Source of the DNA: Ischnura elegans
Taxonomy: Eukaryota > Arthropoda > Insecta > Odonata > Coenagrionidae
Assembly (NCBI RefSeq): GCF_921293095.1
Contig: NC_060246.1
Location: 90,207,030-90,271,029 of the forward strand
Length of the DNA stretch: 64,000 bases
Direction of reading: 5' to 3'
The translations under genes and the position numbers were made by a program. Shown one piece after another: positions 1 through 13,870 of the stretch. A model generated the notes under the pieces. That model was given only the letters and a program-made list of their open reading frames with translations, ran no database searches and was not told the origin of the DNA. Position 1 is the stretch's first letter, and every line of letters starts with the position of its first letter.

Positions 1-1431
1 TATTGTGAAAAGTTCAGGACTTTGAGTTAAATTATGAGTTTCAACGGTATCAATTGATACTTATATGTTATATACTGCTGTTAACGGTCATTATGTCATT
101 ATGGCGTAGCAATGATGATTATCATTTGAAGTATTTTGTAAATATCACAAATAAAATCGGCAGGGTGATGTCACTCACTCTGTTCTTTCGTTGGATGATA
201 ATTACTAATTCCTAACTTTTTATGACACTGATATAAGTTACGAACACATTTTCGGATGTCTCAGGTCGATTAACCTCCATGCTGCAGCGCCTTCGGCCTG
301 CGATCAGGGTTCCACGGTGATTCAAACGTGGAGCCATCTGTGTGCCGAAAAGGCAACTCCGGCTGTCACAGCTACTCGGAAATAAAGGTGCCAAAAATGG
401 AATATGGATGAGTTCACGCGGTTAATTTAAATTCTTATGCCATGAAATTTCATTGTTATCGACAGTCAAACGATTAGACTTTCGCAGCTTTGTTTTCAGA
501 TATTCATTGCATGCCAAATACTGCAACAAAAATAATTCAAAAGTAGACACATAAAAATAGGTAAAGTTTTGACTTACCTACACGCAGAAATACCATGCAC
601 TTTCCGGGTGTTAAGTAGAACCCTTCAGAGAATATTTAAAGTTTTGATTTAGAAAGACGAAGTTCTAAAACCTACATATGGACTCCCATTTTTTATGGAG
701 CGAAGAAAACATTCTATCTAACGAAGACGCTTCGCTTTTTTTTCTTCGCATTTCATACCTGAATTAAATTCATTGCATTTCCGGATTCTGGAAGCAAAAA
801 GATAATAAACGAAAAGGTAATGCGAGGACATGCATTCAGTTGTAACAAAGTTATTTCCAAATAGTGAATGAAGGAGAGACCTAATAATTATCTTCCCTTT
901 GATGTGCAGTCATAAAGGTTCATTAAATTTTAGTTCTTGGCCACCTATTTCGTTGTAGTTTTTGGGAAATTGTTATTGAGGCATTGTCTTTTCTTCACTT
1001 TCTGCAAATTGTTACCAGTCCAGGATTCTGTTGCAAATTTAAAACTTTAAACATTACATGCCTTCTTCTATTTTACCACGTTATATTATACTTTTTTGTC
1101 TTTTTTACAAGTGGTGACCAAAATCAGCATTGTAAACAGAGGCTTTCTACGCATAAGATAGGCAGGCAGATACCCTTACAGTTTTGTCAATTTATATCAC
1201 ACCTGTGTTCACTACACCTCATGAACCTTAAATGTGTAAAGTATTGCTGATCGGTGTAAAGAATAGCCTTCTTCATTTCCGGTTACTTCTGCGTAGAGTG
1301 CTGTGGCGATGAAAAAGTTTCGCTGGCGCAACTGCCAGGGTCTTCATCTTCGACCTACAATTCCACGCTCACCGCGGAAATCTCCGTTCTCACGTGTGTA
1401 AAGAATGTGTGAACTGAAATAGGATATCGAT
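1..1431. other. Intergenic, no gene recognised
   Basis: AT-rich sequence with short random open frames only. The block at about 270-400 is slightly richer in G and C but shows no recognisable protein or RNA. No convincing repeat boundary is visible before 1432. Confidence 0.5.
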
Positions 1432-1704
1432 AGCTAAGTTCTAACAACAAGTATCTAAAAAATAGCAATTTTTCGAAAAAAAAAAAACGATTTATTTTTA
1501 TAACTGTATATAATTTTAATTGACCTAAAAAAACCTAATTTAACCATTCAAATTAGGTTTAAATTATTACCATTAAAAACCTAAATTACATAAAACTGAA
1601 AAAAGCATTTTGTTTTTTTGTTGAATTTTATTTTTTATTAACAGTGTTAGCAGTATTAATTCAGACCGGCCAAATTTTGAGACACGTGTTGTAAGAATTT
1701 AGGC
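1432..1704. mobile_element. MITE, family A copy 1
   Basis: A 273-bp AT-rich element with imperfect terminal inverted repeats. The left end reads AGCTAAGTTCTAACAACA; the reverse complement of the right end reads GCCTAAATTCTTACAACA and continues into a TCTCAAAATTTGGCC-like stretch. A second copy lies inverted at 26351-26595 with matching ends and interior, for example the run ATTTTATTTTTTATTAACAG near 1626 and its complement near 26410. There is no coding capacity, so it is a non-autonomous DNA transposon. The superfamily cannot be assigned from this alone, and the target duplication is not clear. Confidence 0.72.
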
Positions 1705-3067
1705 ATTAATTTAATGTAAGAATGGCCTCTCCCTCTCATTGCCAACAGAAAAGGTGATGGATTTTTCTTAAATTATTGTTCAATTGCTCTCGTTAATTGC
1801 AATTTTAAATGAAGATACTATAAAAATACACAAATCTTCGTCAACTTCAGACTAAGAAATAGAAATCCAACCAGATTTCACCCTCTTAAGTATCACCGAA
1901 ATTTGGTGGTACTAGCGCAAAGTATCGACGTAAATTTAAGAAGAGTTAGCACTTTGTTCAAAAAAATTATGAAGTTAATATTTTAGACATCAAGGTAATG
2001 TTTTGTGTTACATTATTTTAATAAGCAAAAATTATTCCTCGGTTTTGATACATTGGATAAAGAATCGAACGACATTTATTCACTTATTATGATTTTAAAT
2101 CCAGTCCACGTTCGTGGAGATATATCGGTTCGAAGCGCCCTTGAAGCAGAAGTCGATATATCAGCTCGTGGTACTAAGAGAGTTAATACGAATCTCATAT
2201 TTTTTTAAATGCAGTAAGCAAATGACAACGTATTTCCCTTCAATCTTAGAACACTAAGCATAGCTCCTAAGTTATTTCCATTCACCACACGACTCATCTC
2301 AGCCAAATAGAACTCCCTTGGCGGGAGTCCCTCAGATGACTCTCCTCCACCTTCTCGGAACTCTCAAAACCTCCGACGTGTGGATGGAATAGCGATGAAC
2401 GCGCTCAGAGCAAAGGAAGACCCCCGGGATTCTCGAAGGACATGGCTTTTAATTTTTCGTTTGAGAAAAGTAAAAGATCGCATTTTCCCTACCAATGACA
2501 ACTTACTTCCACTTCAAAGGGCTGGGCAAACTACAGCAAAAAGCCGGTCCCTGTGATATGCTCTACCATGAGATGGGAAAAATACCATGTTACGGCAAAC
2601 GTGACTTATTATTTTATGTTTTTCACTCAATAAAATATAACAATGCTAAAAAAACCTGCAATCATCGACAGTTCAATTTTTAAATAACATAATAACAGAG
2701 CAAACAACTTAACTTTCAATAAAAAAGTTACTTCAGACTTGTTTGTATATATAAGAATGTAACAAGACGGTATGTATCCTGCTTTTTATTCATTTAGCTA
2801 TAAAATTAACCACCGTCTTCCATTATAATTTATTCAGTAACCTAAAATTGCTGCTGCAGTCAAATAGGCATACATATGAAAGAGTTACAGAAGCTACTTT
2901 TTTAGAAAGATGAAATTGAACATCCGCACCCTATAGAAAGAGTTCAGGTTGACATGAATTTTTAACGTTTTTTTTGTTGTAATATTGCCTAAAATTTGTA
3001 TTGTATTCCGTATTCGACTGAATGCGAGTGTCAGGAATTTCTCCCAGTTGGAAATTCCTCCCATATA

Positions 3068-3175
3068 ATGAAGAATTCAGAATCACGGAAATTGCTTTCT
3101 ACAGTCCATATATTAGCATGCACTCGACGGCTCTGAGTGCAGTAGGAAATCGTTATCTATTTAAACATTTATCAT
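3068..3175 (+). repeat. Diverged direct repeat, copy 1
   Basis: This stretch contains TGAAGAATTCAGAATC followed by CGGAAATTGCTTT, which recur with few changes at about 5008-5040. The match weakens but remains visible for roughly 100 bp, through a 'CACTC' stretch and a shared TATTTAA stretch. It is probably two old copies of an interspersed repeat. Confidence 0.5.
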
Positions 3176-5003
3176 TCTGGTGTGATAGTTATAAATGATT
3201 CATCTCTTGGGAATATAATTCCGTATCCATGGTCACTAGAAAGGAGATGTATTTCGCGTGGTGTGATACGCACAATCTTATGGGAGGATATTCTTAGCGA
3301 TGATGGATTTTATGTATGCTTATGAGATAAAAGGAAAATGCTATTTAATTCACGTGAAAAATCTCACTATACACACTGTCTGTTATTTGTATCAATAAAA
3401 TTAAATCATTAGTCAGCCGTTGAAGATATTCATACTCTTGCAAGCAAGTCTACCATCGTTTCAACGAATATTAAATGGGATTAAAATTTCATGATCTTCT
3501 TAGCCACGATAAATTAAATAAAGTGACTCGATCTTTGTAACTAATATTTTTATTATTTCTCTTTATGGCAGTGATATTTAGTGATAAAGATAACATTTAA
3601 GCCAATGGTGGACGTATTCAATTTGATTCATACTCAGAATAGTGAAGATGCAATAGATCGACTGAGTAGGTAACGCGGCATTTCTGGGAAATGTGGGTAC
3701 CAAGAGCTGAAATTTTGAAAATCTTAAGAAAAAATGATTCGGCTTAATCGGGTCAATCATGAGTCACGATCATCTGATGTAAGCAATTACCTACGGAAGA
3801 GTAAGAGGCAAATTAGCATTGGATCGTTCACTTAAGTTAGTAAAGAATTAGTGATGAAATATTTGAAAGAGATGAAAGAGCTATAAATATAAGCGAATTT
3901 GAGAGCTGAGCAGAGAGCTTCATCAAGCAAATCTTAGGATTGTTAACCGATAGTATTTCTTTAACTTACAAGCTATTTTAACCGCATGTTGACCCTATGG
4001 AATTTTAAGTTGGACTACATACGTTTTTTCCTGCCATTATGTGAATTATTTTCAACGAGTAAGAATTCATTATATCTAATAGTCATTTACATGTCCTGCA
4101 ATGTATTACGGGCTTCTAGCGTAAGTCTGCCGACATCGTTGCTCTTTCGCGTAATTTACAAAAAAAAGAGGACAGAAATGGAGGAATCGTTTTTGGGATA
4201 AATTAAAGAAACACGGTTCGATAGTAGATGTATGGCTTCGCATTTATGGACAATGAAACAAAAAAATGTGAGTGGACTGATATCGTAGAGGCATCCATTA
4301 TTTTTAATACTTTCCAAACATCACTTGGATGTTCAGATCCCTTAAAAATATACTTCTATCGGCGCAAAAAAAGGTAAAACACTGAACTTTAAATATTTTT
4401 ATAAAATCCTGCCGAAGCTCCATAGGGTCATGTCATATATCGTTTTGCTCATTGTTTATTCGACCACAACAATAGTCATCGTTAAACATTGTTTAAACAT
4501 AAAATTTTAGCATGTACGGTCGAAAGAGTGAAGAACACGCAAAAAACTATGAGAACGTCGTAACGGTCGTCTTCTTCATATCGTTACAGGCAAAATTTAT
4601 GATTGGTGCATTTTTTTGTATTTTTTTATAGAGAGAAAGACATCTTCGCATTAAAAATAGCTTTTTAAAGTTAAATTTTACCCGTTCTTTGATTATTTAA
4701 ATGACCGAAAGGTAGATTTAAATATCCGGGGACTAGAAAATAAAATGAATATCGCAGTTTTGTATGCTATATGTAATACATGTGTCTAAACTTTTCATAG
4801 AAGGAAATTTTTATATTGCTTCTCTAACCTAAAATAAACCAAGAAGATGAAATTCGTCCCTTGGCAATGCACTTTACCATAACGATGGTCGAATGAATTA
4901 TTAACGTTATCTATATTTTTCCCCAAATTATTATTATGTTTTCTGCCGATATGACTGCATATGAATAATAGGATTTGTTTCTGTTTTGAATGTTCCTTTC
5001 GCT

Positions 5004-5105
5004 ACATGAAGAATTCAGAATCTCGGAAATTGCTTTTTACCGTTCATTGATTTTATACACTCAACCAAACTTGATGCCGTGGGAGATGTTAAACTATTTA
5101 ACAAT
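5004..5105 (+). repeat. Diverged direct repeat, copy 2
   Basis: The partner of the repeat at 3068-3175, about 1.9 kb away in the same orientation. The strongest identity is over the first 37 bp. The open frame starting at 4990 runs across it but is not preserved in the other copy, so it is unlikely to be coding. Confidence 0.5.
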
Positions 5106-8096
5106 ATGCTTGAAAGCGGTAGAATCCAATTCTATTGCTTCATTAAAAAAATATTATCGAATATTCGACCACGATAATTTGCGTGTGCATTCGCAGTAAG
5201 TTTTATGCACCATATTTTCCAGGCCCATGTGCATGAAAAAATGCAATATTACCTAGTTGTACACAACGTTGGGTCAAATTTTCATGAAAAGTAGTTTCCA
5301 GATTCTGTGTCTCTAATAAGAACACAAAAGCAATAACTTCAAAAATTAGCGCATAACTGGAATTGCCAGTCAAACCTTTTTCTGCTTGTATTAAGACCAC
5401 CAATGGTGCATAACCAAAGAACGGCATCTTCACAATCAAGCTGGTAACCAAGCTAGGAACACATACCCCAAAGATGTACTTTACTTTCTATTTTTGATTT
5501 CCAGTACCTCAGCAAGTACCTATGTTCAGCATTTCAGTCAATATGCCAAAGCTTTTAGGATGGCAAAAAGCAGACTGAAAAAGAGAAATAACAATAGTAA
5601 ATAATTTAGATCATAAAAATAACTTTACAATTCTCAAAATATGATTTGGGATGAAAATTTGTCACACAATTTGTAATTATTCCATATTTCTCACAATTTC
5701 ACCCGAATACTTCCTATCTGATTTCAAATTTAGTGAAAATATTTTTAGCTTATTTAGAAAAGGACTCCGGGAACATCATTCAATATTTTTATTCTCCATA
5801 CGATTGGTTATTATATATTCACTCAACAGGCACTGTAAATCAGCAATATAAACTGCGACCGTAACACGGGATTGTTGCTCAATTGCCAATGTAGAGTATT
5901 TTCCTTTTCCATAAAAATATTAGGAACACCTTCTGTTTCTCCCTCTCGTCAATAGAAATCCACTCACCATTGTGTCAGCATTGCCTCATGAAGAAAAGAA
6001 ATCCACAGCACTCTGATATGGATTATGTTACACAATAATCATTCCAATCGTTTTATGATGCGTTGGTAAAATTTGGGACAGATAATTATATTTCAGTATT
6101 TTTTAACAATAAATTAAACAGGAAAAAATGTTTTCATATCCTTTCTTCGATAAGTTTTTCCCCAAGAAATACAGTATGGTCCGTTATATCGCTATATTTC
6201 ATTAGCATTGGGACTGTTGGAAAAAATTTTCATTGTGTATTTGATGATCAAATTTACAAGTTCTTTACTTGTAACTTTGAGTATCAATCATTTGAGATAT
6301 GAAAATCTCTAGCCTGATAATGGTAAGAGTATTTTTCCCGCATACATATTGATAAAATTGATATGTATAATATAAATATTTAATCGAAATTTGAAAATAC
6401 TTAATTTCGCAAAATCGTTATTTTGCAAAAGTCACAAGTTCAAATAATATCAAGGGAAAAGTTGCATCTGTCTGCTTAAAAGTGATAATGTAATATTTCA
6501 CAAAGTTTAATGAGACGCACTCTCATTCCTGCCTCTTTCGGAAGTTTCGTGCGGATTAGAGTTGATAATTTTAAACATGCCGGAGAGGCGATAGTCACGG
6601 ATATTATCACGTCTGCTTGGAGAGCTCTGGTACGCGCATATTTTCCACCATCCGGCGAATGCATTGGTTTTCAATAATTCAAGTTGCGCGACAGCTCTTA
6701 GTTTATTGGGTACGCAGTCCCCCCATCACGCCGCGCAATGCTTAATGACGCATCTGCAGGCGTGTCCCGCGGCAACAGCGATGCAACTCTCCTCCTTTTC
6801 ACCTGACGCCCACCACTGCAGGGTTGAATTGCGAAGTATTTGCCTCATTTATCCATCGAACTATTTCACCGTCCTTCACACCACAGTGGATAGCATCAGC
6901 GCATCTCACTATGCCATTGCCATGCCCACATGTCTTCATGAGCCTAATTTATGTATAATAACTCTATGGCGAGTCAGTCTGTCTGCATTTTGCACAGTCA
7001 CACGTTACGGTCTACCTCCGACGTACCAGGTGTTACAGGGATACGGTAAGGTGCGTCCAACGCAGAATTTCTGCACACAAATTTTAGACTTAGCTCGACA
7101 TTGCGTAAAGTTGCGGGCAAAAAAGCATGCAAAAGCGGACCAAAAGCAGCCGGCCAATAAAATGTGAGACAAACAGTGGCAAGTCTTTAATTTTAAGTTC
7201 ATTCCTCCTAATGGCTTCACACTGCAATGGTTTTCCTTTACAAAACTCGAGTTAAGGAGAGCAAGGCACTGGTACATCAAAATTAATTCCATGTCCCCCA
7301 AGTCCAATATGACCATTTCTCGCAATAGGGTGCTTTCCTATTATTTTTTATTGCCTAAATCGAAAGATTATTACTCCTGGAGTACGTATTTCACGCTTTT
7401 AGATTTTTAAATGGAGATATCTATTTTTTGCGACTAAATGAAAAGTGAAAATTTTCAAGCAAAAAACGCGAAAACGCGACGGGTAAGTATGAATGCCGGG
7501 AAAACTTCGTTTGACGTCGTTCTGGTTCCCGCTGCCGCAACTGAGGTGACCTTGGGGCGAGGCTTTAAGCGCTGATATGGCGCAGGCTGCTAGCAGGTAG
7601 CTGAGTACCATGCTAGCTGATAGCGCTTGGCTTAAATAAGGATTATTAATACCTTGTCAAACGAAGAAAACTTTCCGACCTTAGCCGGTATTAATAGGTG
7701 ATATTTAATACATCTTTCCCTGAGCTCTGTGCCTCATGCATGCATTGGTAACCTCAGACGATGTAAAACTCCTACCTACTCGTATAGAAACTAGGTCCCT
7801 GTGACATCACGTGGAGTGGCATCGCATGGGCGCCAATCTGGCCTTTTTCAAATGCAGTTAAAATTGACCCTTGCCATTCGTCTAAACCGGTATTTCTAAA
7901 CCTAAATAATTTGTATATTATTAAATACACTAATGGTGGGTAACGAATTGCAATCAATGCCTTTCGTTTTCTTTGATGAAGGCAACTACCCCATCGGTCA
8001 ACGACTCTCGCGCTTGGGCCATGATTCTAGTAATTGGATCAAGGCCAGCAAAAAGGTAACTGAAATATGATTTGATGCTTTCCCTGCGAAAGATGT

Positions 8097-8296
8097 GGGT
8101 GAAATCTTATTAGAATTCCCGGCGGGTTAATTATTCCATAATGGCAAACGTTTCAAGACCCGACTCCGGGCTCATCCTCAGGGCTGAATGTGGCTCGGGG
8201 CTCGTACAGCCCTGAGAATGAGTCCTGATTCAAAGCTTAAAACGTTGGCCATTTTGGAAAAATTAACCCGGCGGGAATCCCGAGAAGACTTTACCC
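8097..8296. mobile_element. Palindromic MITE-like element
   Basis: A 200-bp near-palindrome. The left arm 8097-8185 pairs with the right arm 8218-8296, with a loop of about 32 bp. Both arms carry CCCGGCGGGTTAAT, an AAACGTT core, and a CCTGAG[GA]ATGAG stretch next to the loop. No coding capacity is present. The arms differ at many positions, so the insertion is old. Read on the - strand, the left arm has CTGAGGA, then a short stem, then GAAACG, which resembles the conserved part of hammerhead-bearing arthropod repeats. Confidence 0.75.
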
Positions 8297-8531
8297 AAAA
8301 AGGTAACTAGTGGTAACATGGCAACAAACCAACAAGGTCAACCTGGGTGCAGAGCACGCAGTCACATCTTTAATTTAATATCGCCAATGGTTTCACATGC
8401 ATGCTTCATTCCAAATGTTTTGCTGATAAATTTATTCGCATCACTATAACAAATCATCAATTGTGTGAGTATATACAGCATATATTTAACGTAACTTTAT
8501 ATACCTAATATTTCTAAGTTTACAATATCCC

Positions 8532-8600
8532 AATTTTTTTGTTTTAATATTAAAATATTTGGATCAAATTGGGCCTCGCCAATATTAAAACAAAAAAATT
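8532..8600. repeat. Perfect 20-bp inverted repeat
   Basis: Positions 8532-8551 and 8581-8600 are exact reverse complements, separated by 29 bp. The arm is AT-only apart from one G (AATTTTTTTGTTTTAATATT). It could be a small hairpin or the relic ends of a short MITE. Confidence 0.7.
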
Positions 8601-11600
8601 AGGAACCTACGTTTTACTGTAACAGGAGTACTTACCTCAACTGACTTTAATCATCGCTACCTACCAACATTACACACATTAAAATTGCATATTTTAAATT
8701 GTATAAGTATATTTTGCCACTAATACATATCCTTTGGAAACATAGACATTTGGTTATGAAGCCTAAGGTATCGTGCATGTTATCGTATGTAATATGATAA
8801 AATATAAATGATGATATTAGATAATATGATTATGTATATTTTAGTAACAAAATAGTCTCTTCTACATATATTTAACGATCAATCATATAAGCCCTATTGT
8901 TAAATTAATTATTTTATCAAAATACTTTGTTTCAATTTCATTATGAAAATGGAAACAATATCGTAATAGAGATAAAAATTATCTGGTTATTACGATACTT
9001 TTTATAATGTATTAAGTACATGTATATTGATTTCGTTAAATTTATTTTTAACATAACTAATGTCACATTGGGTTTTTCTAATTCGTCGGCTCAATGTCTT
9101 GCGTGTAACCTTACCTCAATACGTTGGCTTAGAGGTACCACGTATACTCATTGGTAAGAAAAGGAATGAAATTTTTGCATTCAATTCTAGTAATGCGTCC
9201 GAACAAGGAAATGATACGTAATCACGAAAAAATCGCAAATCTTACGGAATATATCGAACATAAAATAAGCATAAATTCCATTAAAGAATTAAGAACTGTG
9301 ATAATTTAATGGTATTCATTTATGCTGTTGAATGACGTTCTATTTCTTGATTCCGAAACCAATAATCGTTTTATCTCATTGAAAGTAGTTTTTTTTTAAT
9401 TTCTTTACTTGAATACACTTGAGATAGTATCAGAAATTGGTAAAAGAAACTATGAAAGAAAAATTAAATCGATAATTATACTATGCGCATTTGATATTTG
9501 GAACAAATTACAACTGTATAGCTACACACATTCAAGTCATGAGGCTAGTGCTACCCTCTACCATGGCCTGAAAGGAGATTTATTCAGAAAACTTTCCGGG
9601 ATAATCCGTAGCAGTGAATCGTAATTTGACCTAATTCATCCATATTACCGTTTTTATTCTATATATTTGAATTAAATTATACGTTCAATCCCTTAAACGA
9701 ATATTTCTCATCATAATCGTCTGCATGTTAAATTATAATAGTCCAAATTCACCAGTAATAATTAGTAATAGGCAAATAATGAAACTTATAAGTTCCCCGT
9801 TTAATTACAAAGGCTAGGATATTAATCTTATTACGAGATTAATAACCAATAATACAAATGAAAATTTGATGATCGTTTGCAGTTTAACTCAAAAACTTTA
9901 TGTAGGATTTTTATTGCAACCTAAGCCCACTGCGATACCTAATGATCCTAAATCAGCCTTTTAGCATGGCATATTTCAACTAAAATTCTTCTCCTTCTCT
10001 TGATTTCCGGAATTCGCCACTAAAGACGCTCGTTTTCTTAAAGTTCTCCGTATTAGGGTAATTTTTTGAGCCGCAACTTGTGTCACAATTCCCTTCCGCT
10101 TTTTATCAATAAGGTGATTATCCTACGGGTCTGGCGTTAGAAAGTTACTTGGAAAAAACAGCAGATACAAAGTACTTTATTTTATGAAATTCTCTGAACT
10201 CATTAACGTGGCTTGAAGCGTGAACTATTTGCAGTGAGTAATATACAGAAGCATAGTGCATTAATATTGACCATTTTTGTTTTCAGGAATGTGGTAATTA
10301 AAGATCATTTTACATTATTTCGGGACACTGTCTTCTGCCAGATTTAATCATGCCTTCTGAGAAGAATATGGAATGAAACAACAGCTAAAACATCTTACTT
10401 ATAAACAAAATCGACCATGCAATATTAATTTGGCCCACCGCTTTTTCTAGCCACATTAACTTTTACGATATAGCCGAGTTAACTTTTTCACAAGGAGCAT
10501 AATACTCAGATTTATGACAAAGCTTATATTGCTATGCTTATTTATGTATTTGCTAATCTATCCATATCTGATGATCATACTCTTTGGGAATAGTCATTTT
10601 AAAAAAAATAGAGGCTTCTTGCAGTTTTTAGGTGTAAACATAACAGTAAAATACTTATTCATTCACCCCTTCTTCAGTCATAAATTAACCAGAAAGGGAT
10701 TGCAGGCGACAAGCAAGCAATTATTTGACACCAACTTCATCAAGAACATTGACCCTTTCGCAATTATGCCATTCAGAAAACCCTCCCTAAATTAACTCCT
10801 CAATACAGCCAATTTGCTCTGACCCTAATGCCACTTCCGCGGTGAGTCAAATAACATGACTGAGGAAATGACTTTCCAAGTAACGGCATATTGATCGTGA
10901 CGGAAATATTCGGGTTAGAATTTAAACCTGGTTTGACGCACAGGAGGAGGAATAATGAGGACGATAATCCGTGGACTAAAATAAAGGATTGATCTTTTAC
11001 GGAAGAAGTGTTTGGAAACCTTTTCCAACTCAAAGGATAATGGGCTGAATAATTAACGAATCCACTCCATCCGAAGAGAGAGTTAAAGGTCATTGACCTC
11101 CTATGAATGGAAGAATTCCTGGATATAAAAAGTTCTCCTTAACAACAGCTTACTAATTTTTATAGCTCTTTTAACATTAAAACGACAAAAAAAGATGGCT
11201 ATTTGCGGTGTCAGCCACATTCCCAACCGCCGAATGGTTTTAGTTGGGCTTTTCATCTCAATAAACTGGGTAAAAATGCTGATTTTAAATGCTCCGACCA
11301 ACATTGCAAGGGACAGTATTCAATATTCATGGCTAACTGGTAAATGTAGCGTATTAATTTATTACTGATGTTAATGATGATACCCCTAAAAGATTAAAAA
11401 CTCATTTTATATTTATAATATTAATGTGTTATTAGTATTCATAATATTGTTATTAGTATTCATGTGTATTTTATGCAGAACATCCGTGCATTCAAAAGTA
11501 TAACCATGTGCTTTTCATATAGTAAGGTATCCAGTGGCAACAGCATACACTCCATTAATTTTATGAATTCGTTTCAATATAACAACGCACATCTATATGC

Positions 11601-12170
11601 ATAAATAAACCATTTTAAATTGATAGTCCCCGCAATTATCTCAGCTCAGATGATCTCAGCAATTTTTTCGGTAGCTAGGTTTAAGTACTTCTTAAACATA
11701 GAGGTTTTAAGTAAATAAGGTCATTTAACTTAATTAATAAATGAAACCGATACATACGCTAAATACCTACGACCCGATGGCAAAAGCAGAAAAAATGCTG
11801 AAATCTGTGTTTGATTGAATTATAGAATTTACAATGGCGAAAACTGACTCGGTCCGGAGCTTCCAACATCTTTATCTCCATTTCTAACTTACATCTCTCA
11901 CTTCAACCACAAACGCTCCTTGCATGCGGCAAGGAATTGGAGATTTTTTATCTATTGTCGTGACCATGATATATATTAATATAATATTTTTATTCATATA
12001 CATTTACGCGACCATTCATTTTTGATAGCTAACCAGACGCATCTCATCACCCGACACTTGAAACTCGGGACGATTGTGAATGAAATTGTTTCATGCACAA
12101 TCTTCTTCTCCCATTCTATTTGGATTTGTTTAAGATATTCATCCCTCTACCTTCCCACAATTTTTCCGGT
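8601..12170. other. Intergenic, no gene recognised
   Basis: AT-rich with no exon-like frames. Short AT tandem runs occur near 11400-11465 (repeated TTATTAGTATTCAT units). Nothing else structured is seen. Confidence 0.45.
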
Positions 12171-12420
12171 AAAAACTTTTACCCCCCCCCCCCCCCCCGC
12201 GAAAAGATTTCCGCCGTCTTTTTTCCCCAACGCTATTCCATACTTCCCTTCTCCGTCCCTATCACAATTTATTGCGCCATACTTCCTCCCAACCTCTCTC
12301 GGTGTACCAGCCATGGCCTCTTCTCCGCAGACCATCCTCGTATCATTCGCTCCATTCTCTCAGAACCTCTTCCAAGGGTCCGACCTCAGTCCTTTTCAGT
12401 AATTTTCTTCTTTCGTTCAC
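12171..12420 (+). repeat. Pyrimidine-rich tract with poly-C run
   Basis: About 250 bp in which the + strand is mostly C and T. It begins at a homopolymer of about 17 C at 12181-12197. The overlapping open frames on both strands come from the low stop-codon density of such sequence and encode only low-complexity Pro/Ser/Leu or Gly/Glu strings. Similar tracts recur through the window on the same strand. Confidence 0.7.
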
Positions 12421-13180
12421 CTATTCCTTCTCCTGCGTATTCTTAAATACTTCAATCGTGTTGAAAAGAGAAAAAAAATTCACTAACTCTTGCTTTAATT
12501 TGTGGTATTCCATTATAAATTTCCTGGATGTAAGATAATTACTTACACCATTTATTTTTTATACATAAAAAGAATTTTTAAAAATAAAAATAAGTGAAAA
12601 ATTGTGTAATTAGTAATGTAATTGTGTTAATGTGTAATTAATTGTGTGATACGTGTAATTTTTTATAAAAAATAAGTGGCATAAGTATTTGTTTGATATT
12701 CAGGAAACTTAAGAGAGAAAATGCAATTTTCACCTCAAATTTGAATTAACTACTACTGAGATTGAATTTAATGATGTTTAGAGAGTTGCTAGTAAACCAA
12801 TGGTACTTCAGGGTGAACTATGCACGAATATACGGACGTTTTTTATAACACTCATACATGTTCTTAAAAATCCACTATTTTGAATAATGCCACCTCATTC
12901 CTAAAGTTAAAGCAGCATTTTTAAATCACTTTAAATTGATCTGGGGTGAGCTCTACCCCACCTATCTTAACCAGACTTTAGACTTAAAAATGGTTTTATT
13001 GATTGAAAATAAGTTCACTTATTTATCTCAAGTGTCGTAAAAAGAATGAGGGTTACAATATCATCACAATGCTCTAAATTGATGCCTCCATATTAAAAAA
13101 ATATTCCCCGAAAAATATATTTATAATACCCACATCAGTAAGACATAACTGACGAAAAATCCACGCACAAAAAAATCATT
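12421..13180. other. Intergenic, AT-rich
   Basis: Contains the low-complexity segment 12590-12670 built from GTGTAATTA-like words. No gene is seen. Confidence 0.4.
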
Positions 13181-13181
13181 T

Positions 13182-13252
13182 GCCTAGACAGGGATTCGAA
13201 CCCGAATCCCTGCATTTCCGTCGAGTGCTTTATGCAGTTAAGCTACCTGTGG
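13182..13252 (-). repeat. tRNA-related (SINE-like) sequence
   Basis: Read on the - strand, a 71-nt stretch has an A-box-like TAGCTTAACTGC and a good B box GGGTTCGAATCCC, ending in TGTCTAGGC. The acceptor ends do not pair and the anticodon arm is irregular, so it is not a working tRNA. It is best read as the head of a tRNA-derived SINE or a tRNA pseudogene. Downstream, 13392-13409 and 13472-13489 form an 18-bp inverted repeat (GTTTAAGTATA..) that may belong to the same element. Confidence 0.6.
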
Positions 13253-13539
13253 ATATTTTTTGGCACAACTGGTCAAGTTGATATGGACTTCTGATCATAT
13301 GATGCCACAAGCAGGCCAAATTGTGCGCACAGCGCTCAGCAAGAGAGCAATGCCCGGACTTGGAACACTTACAGGTGTTCCTTCTTGACTAGTTTAAGTA
13401 TACCGGGACAAGAAATGGTGATAACTTTATAGGAGTCACCCACAATGCACAAATTGTAACTACAGTGGCTAGTCCCGATATACTTAAACCATGCAACTGA
13501 CCTTTTTAAAGACACTTGCATCATCAGAATTTTTCCTGC

Positions 13540-13870
13540 TCCTCTAAGAATTATTTTCCTCCGACATCATTTCCGTTCTATTTTCAGCCCCAGCTGTTCT
13601 TCATTCTGACCAAAGTCTTAACCTGTCTTTAAACCTCAATCGTTTTCATTTTCCTCCTTAACATGTTTGGTCCCTCCCAGTACTCCGCTTCTCCTCTCTT
13701 ATCCTTTCGTAACCCTTGTTCCTTCCGCCGATAATTTCAACGCTGCCTCGATACTCAAAGCCAGCTTTAAGACATCCGTTCCTCCCCGCAGCTCTCGTAT
13801 TTCTTTGGAGGTACTCCCGCCATTCCCGCCATATTCAGCCATTTCCTTTTCCTCCCTTCGAGCGAGTTGA
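13540..13870 (+). repeat. Pyrimidine-rich tract
   Basis: C/T-rich + strand with Pro/Ser/Phe-type low-complexity translations in two overlapping frames. Not judged to be coding. Confidence 0.6.

Larger units (their letters stand above)
1705..8096. other. Intergenic, no gene recognised
   Basis: No exon-like open frame was found. The longest open frame (6664-7167, + strand, 167 codons) matches no family I know and has no coding-type composition. Small hairpins occur, for example TGCACTC/GAGTGCA at about 3119-3141 and ACTCCC/GGGAGT near 2310. One diverged direct repeat pair is listed separately. The 7400-7620 part is locally GC-richer with no recognisable content. Confidence 0.45.

Noticed and set aside
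6664-7167. 167-codon open frame on the + strand, the longest outside low-complexity tracts
   Set aside because: No recognisable domain, no periodic codon bias visible, and no splice or promoter context. An open frame on the other strand overlaps it.
13182-13252. tRNA gene on the - strand
   Set aside because: A and B boxes are present, but the acceptor stem does not pair and the anticodon arm is irregular, so it was listed as SINE-like.
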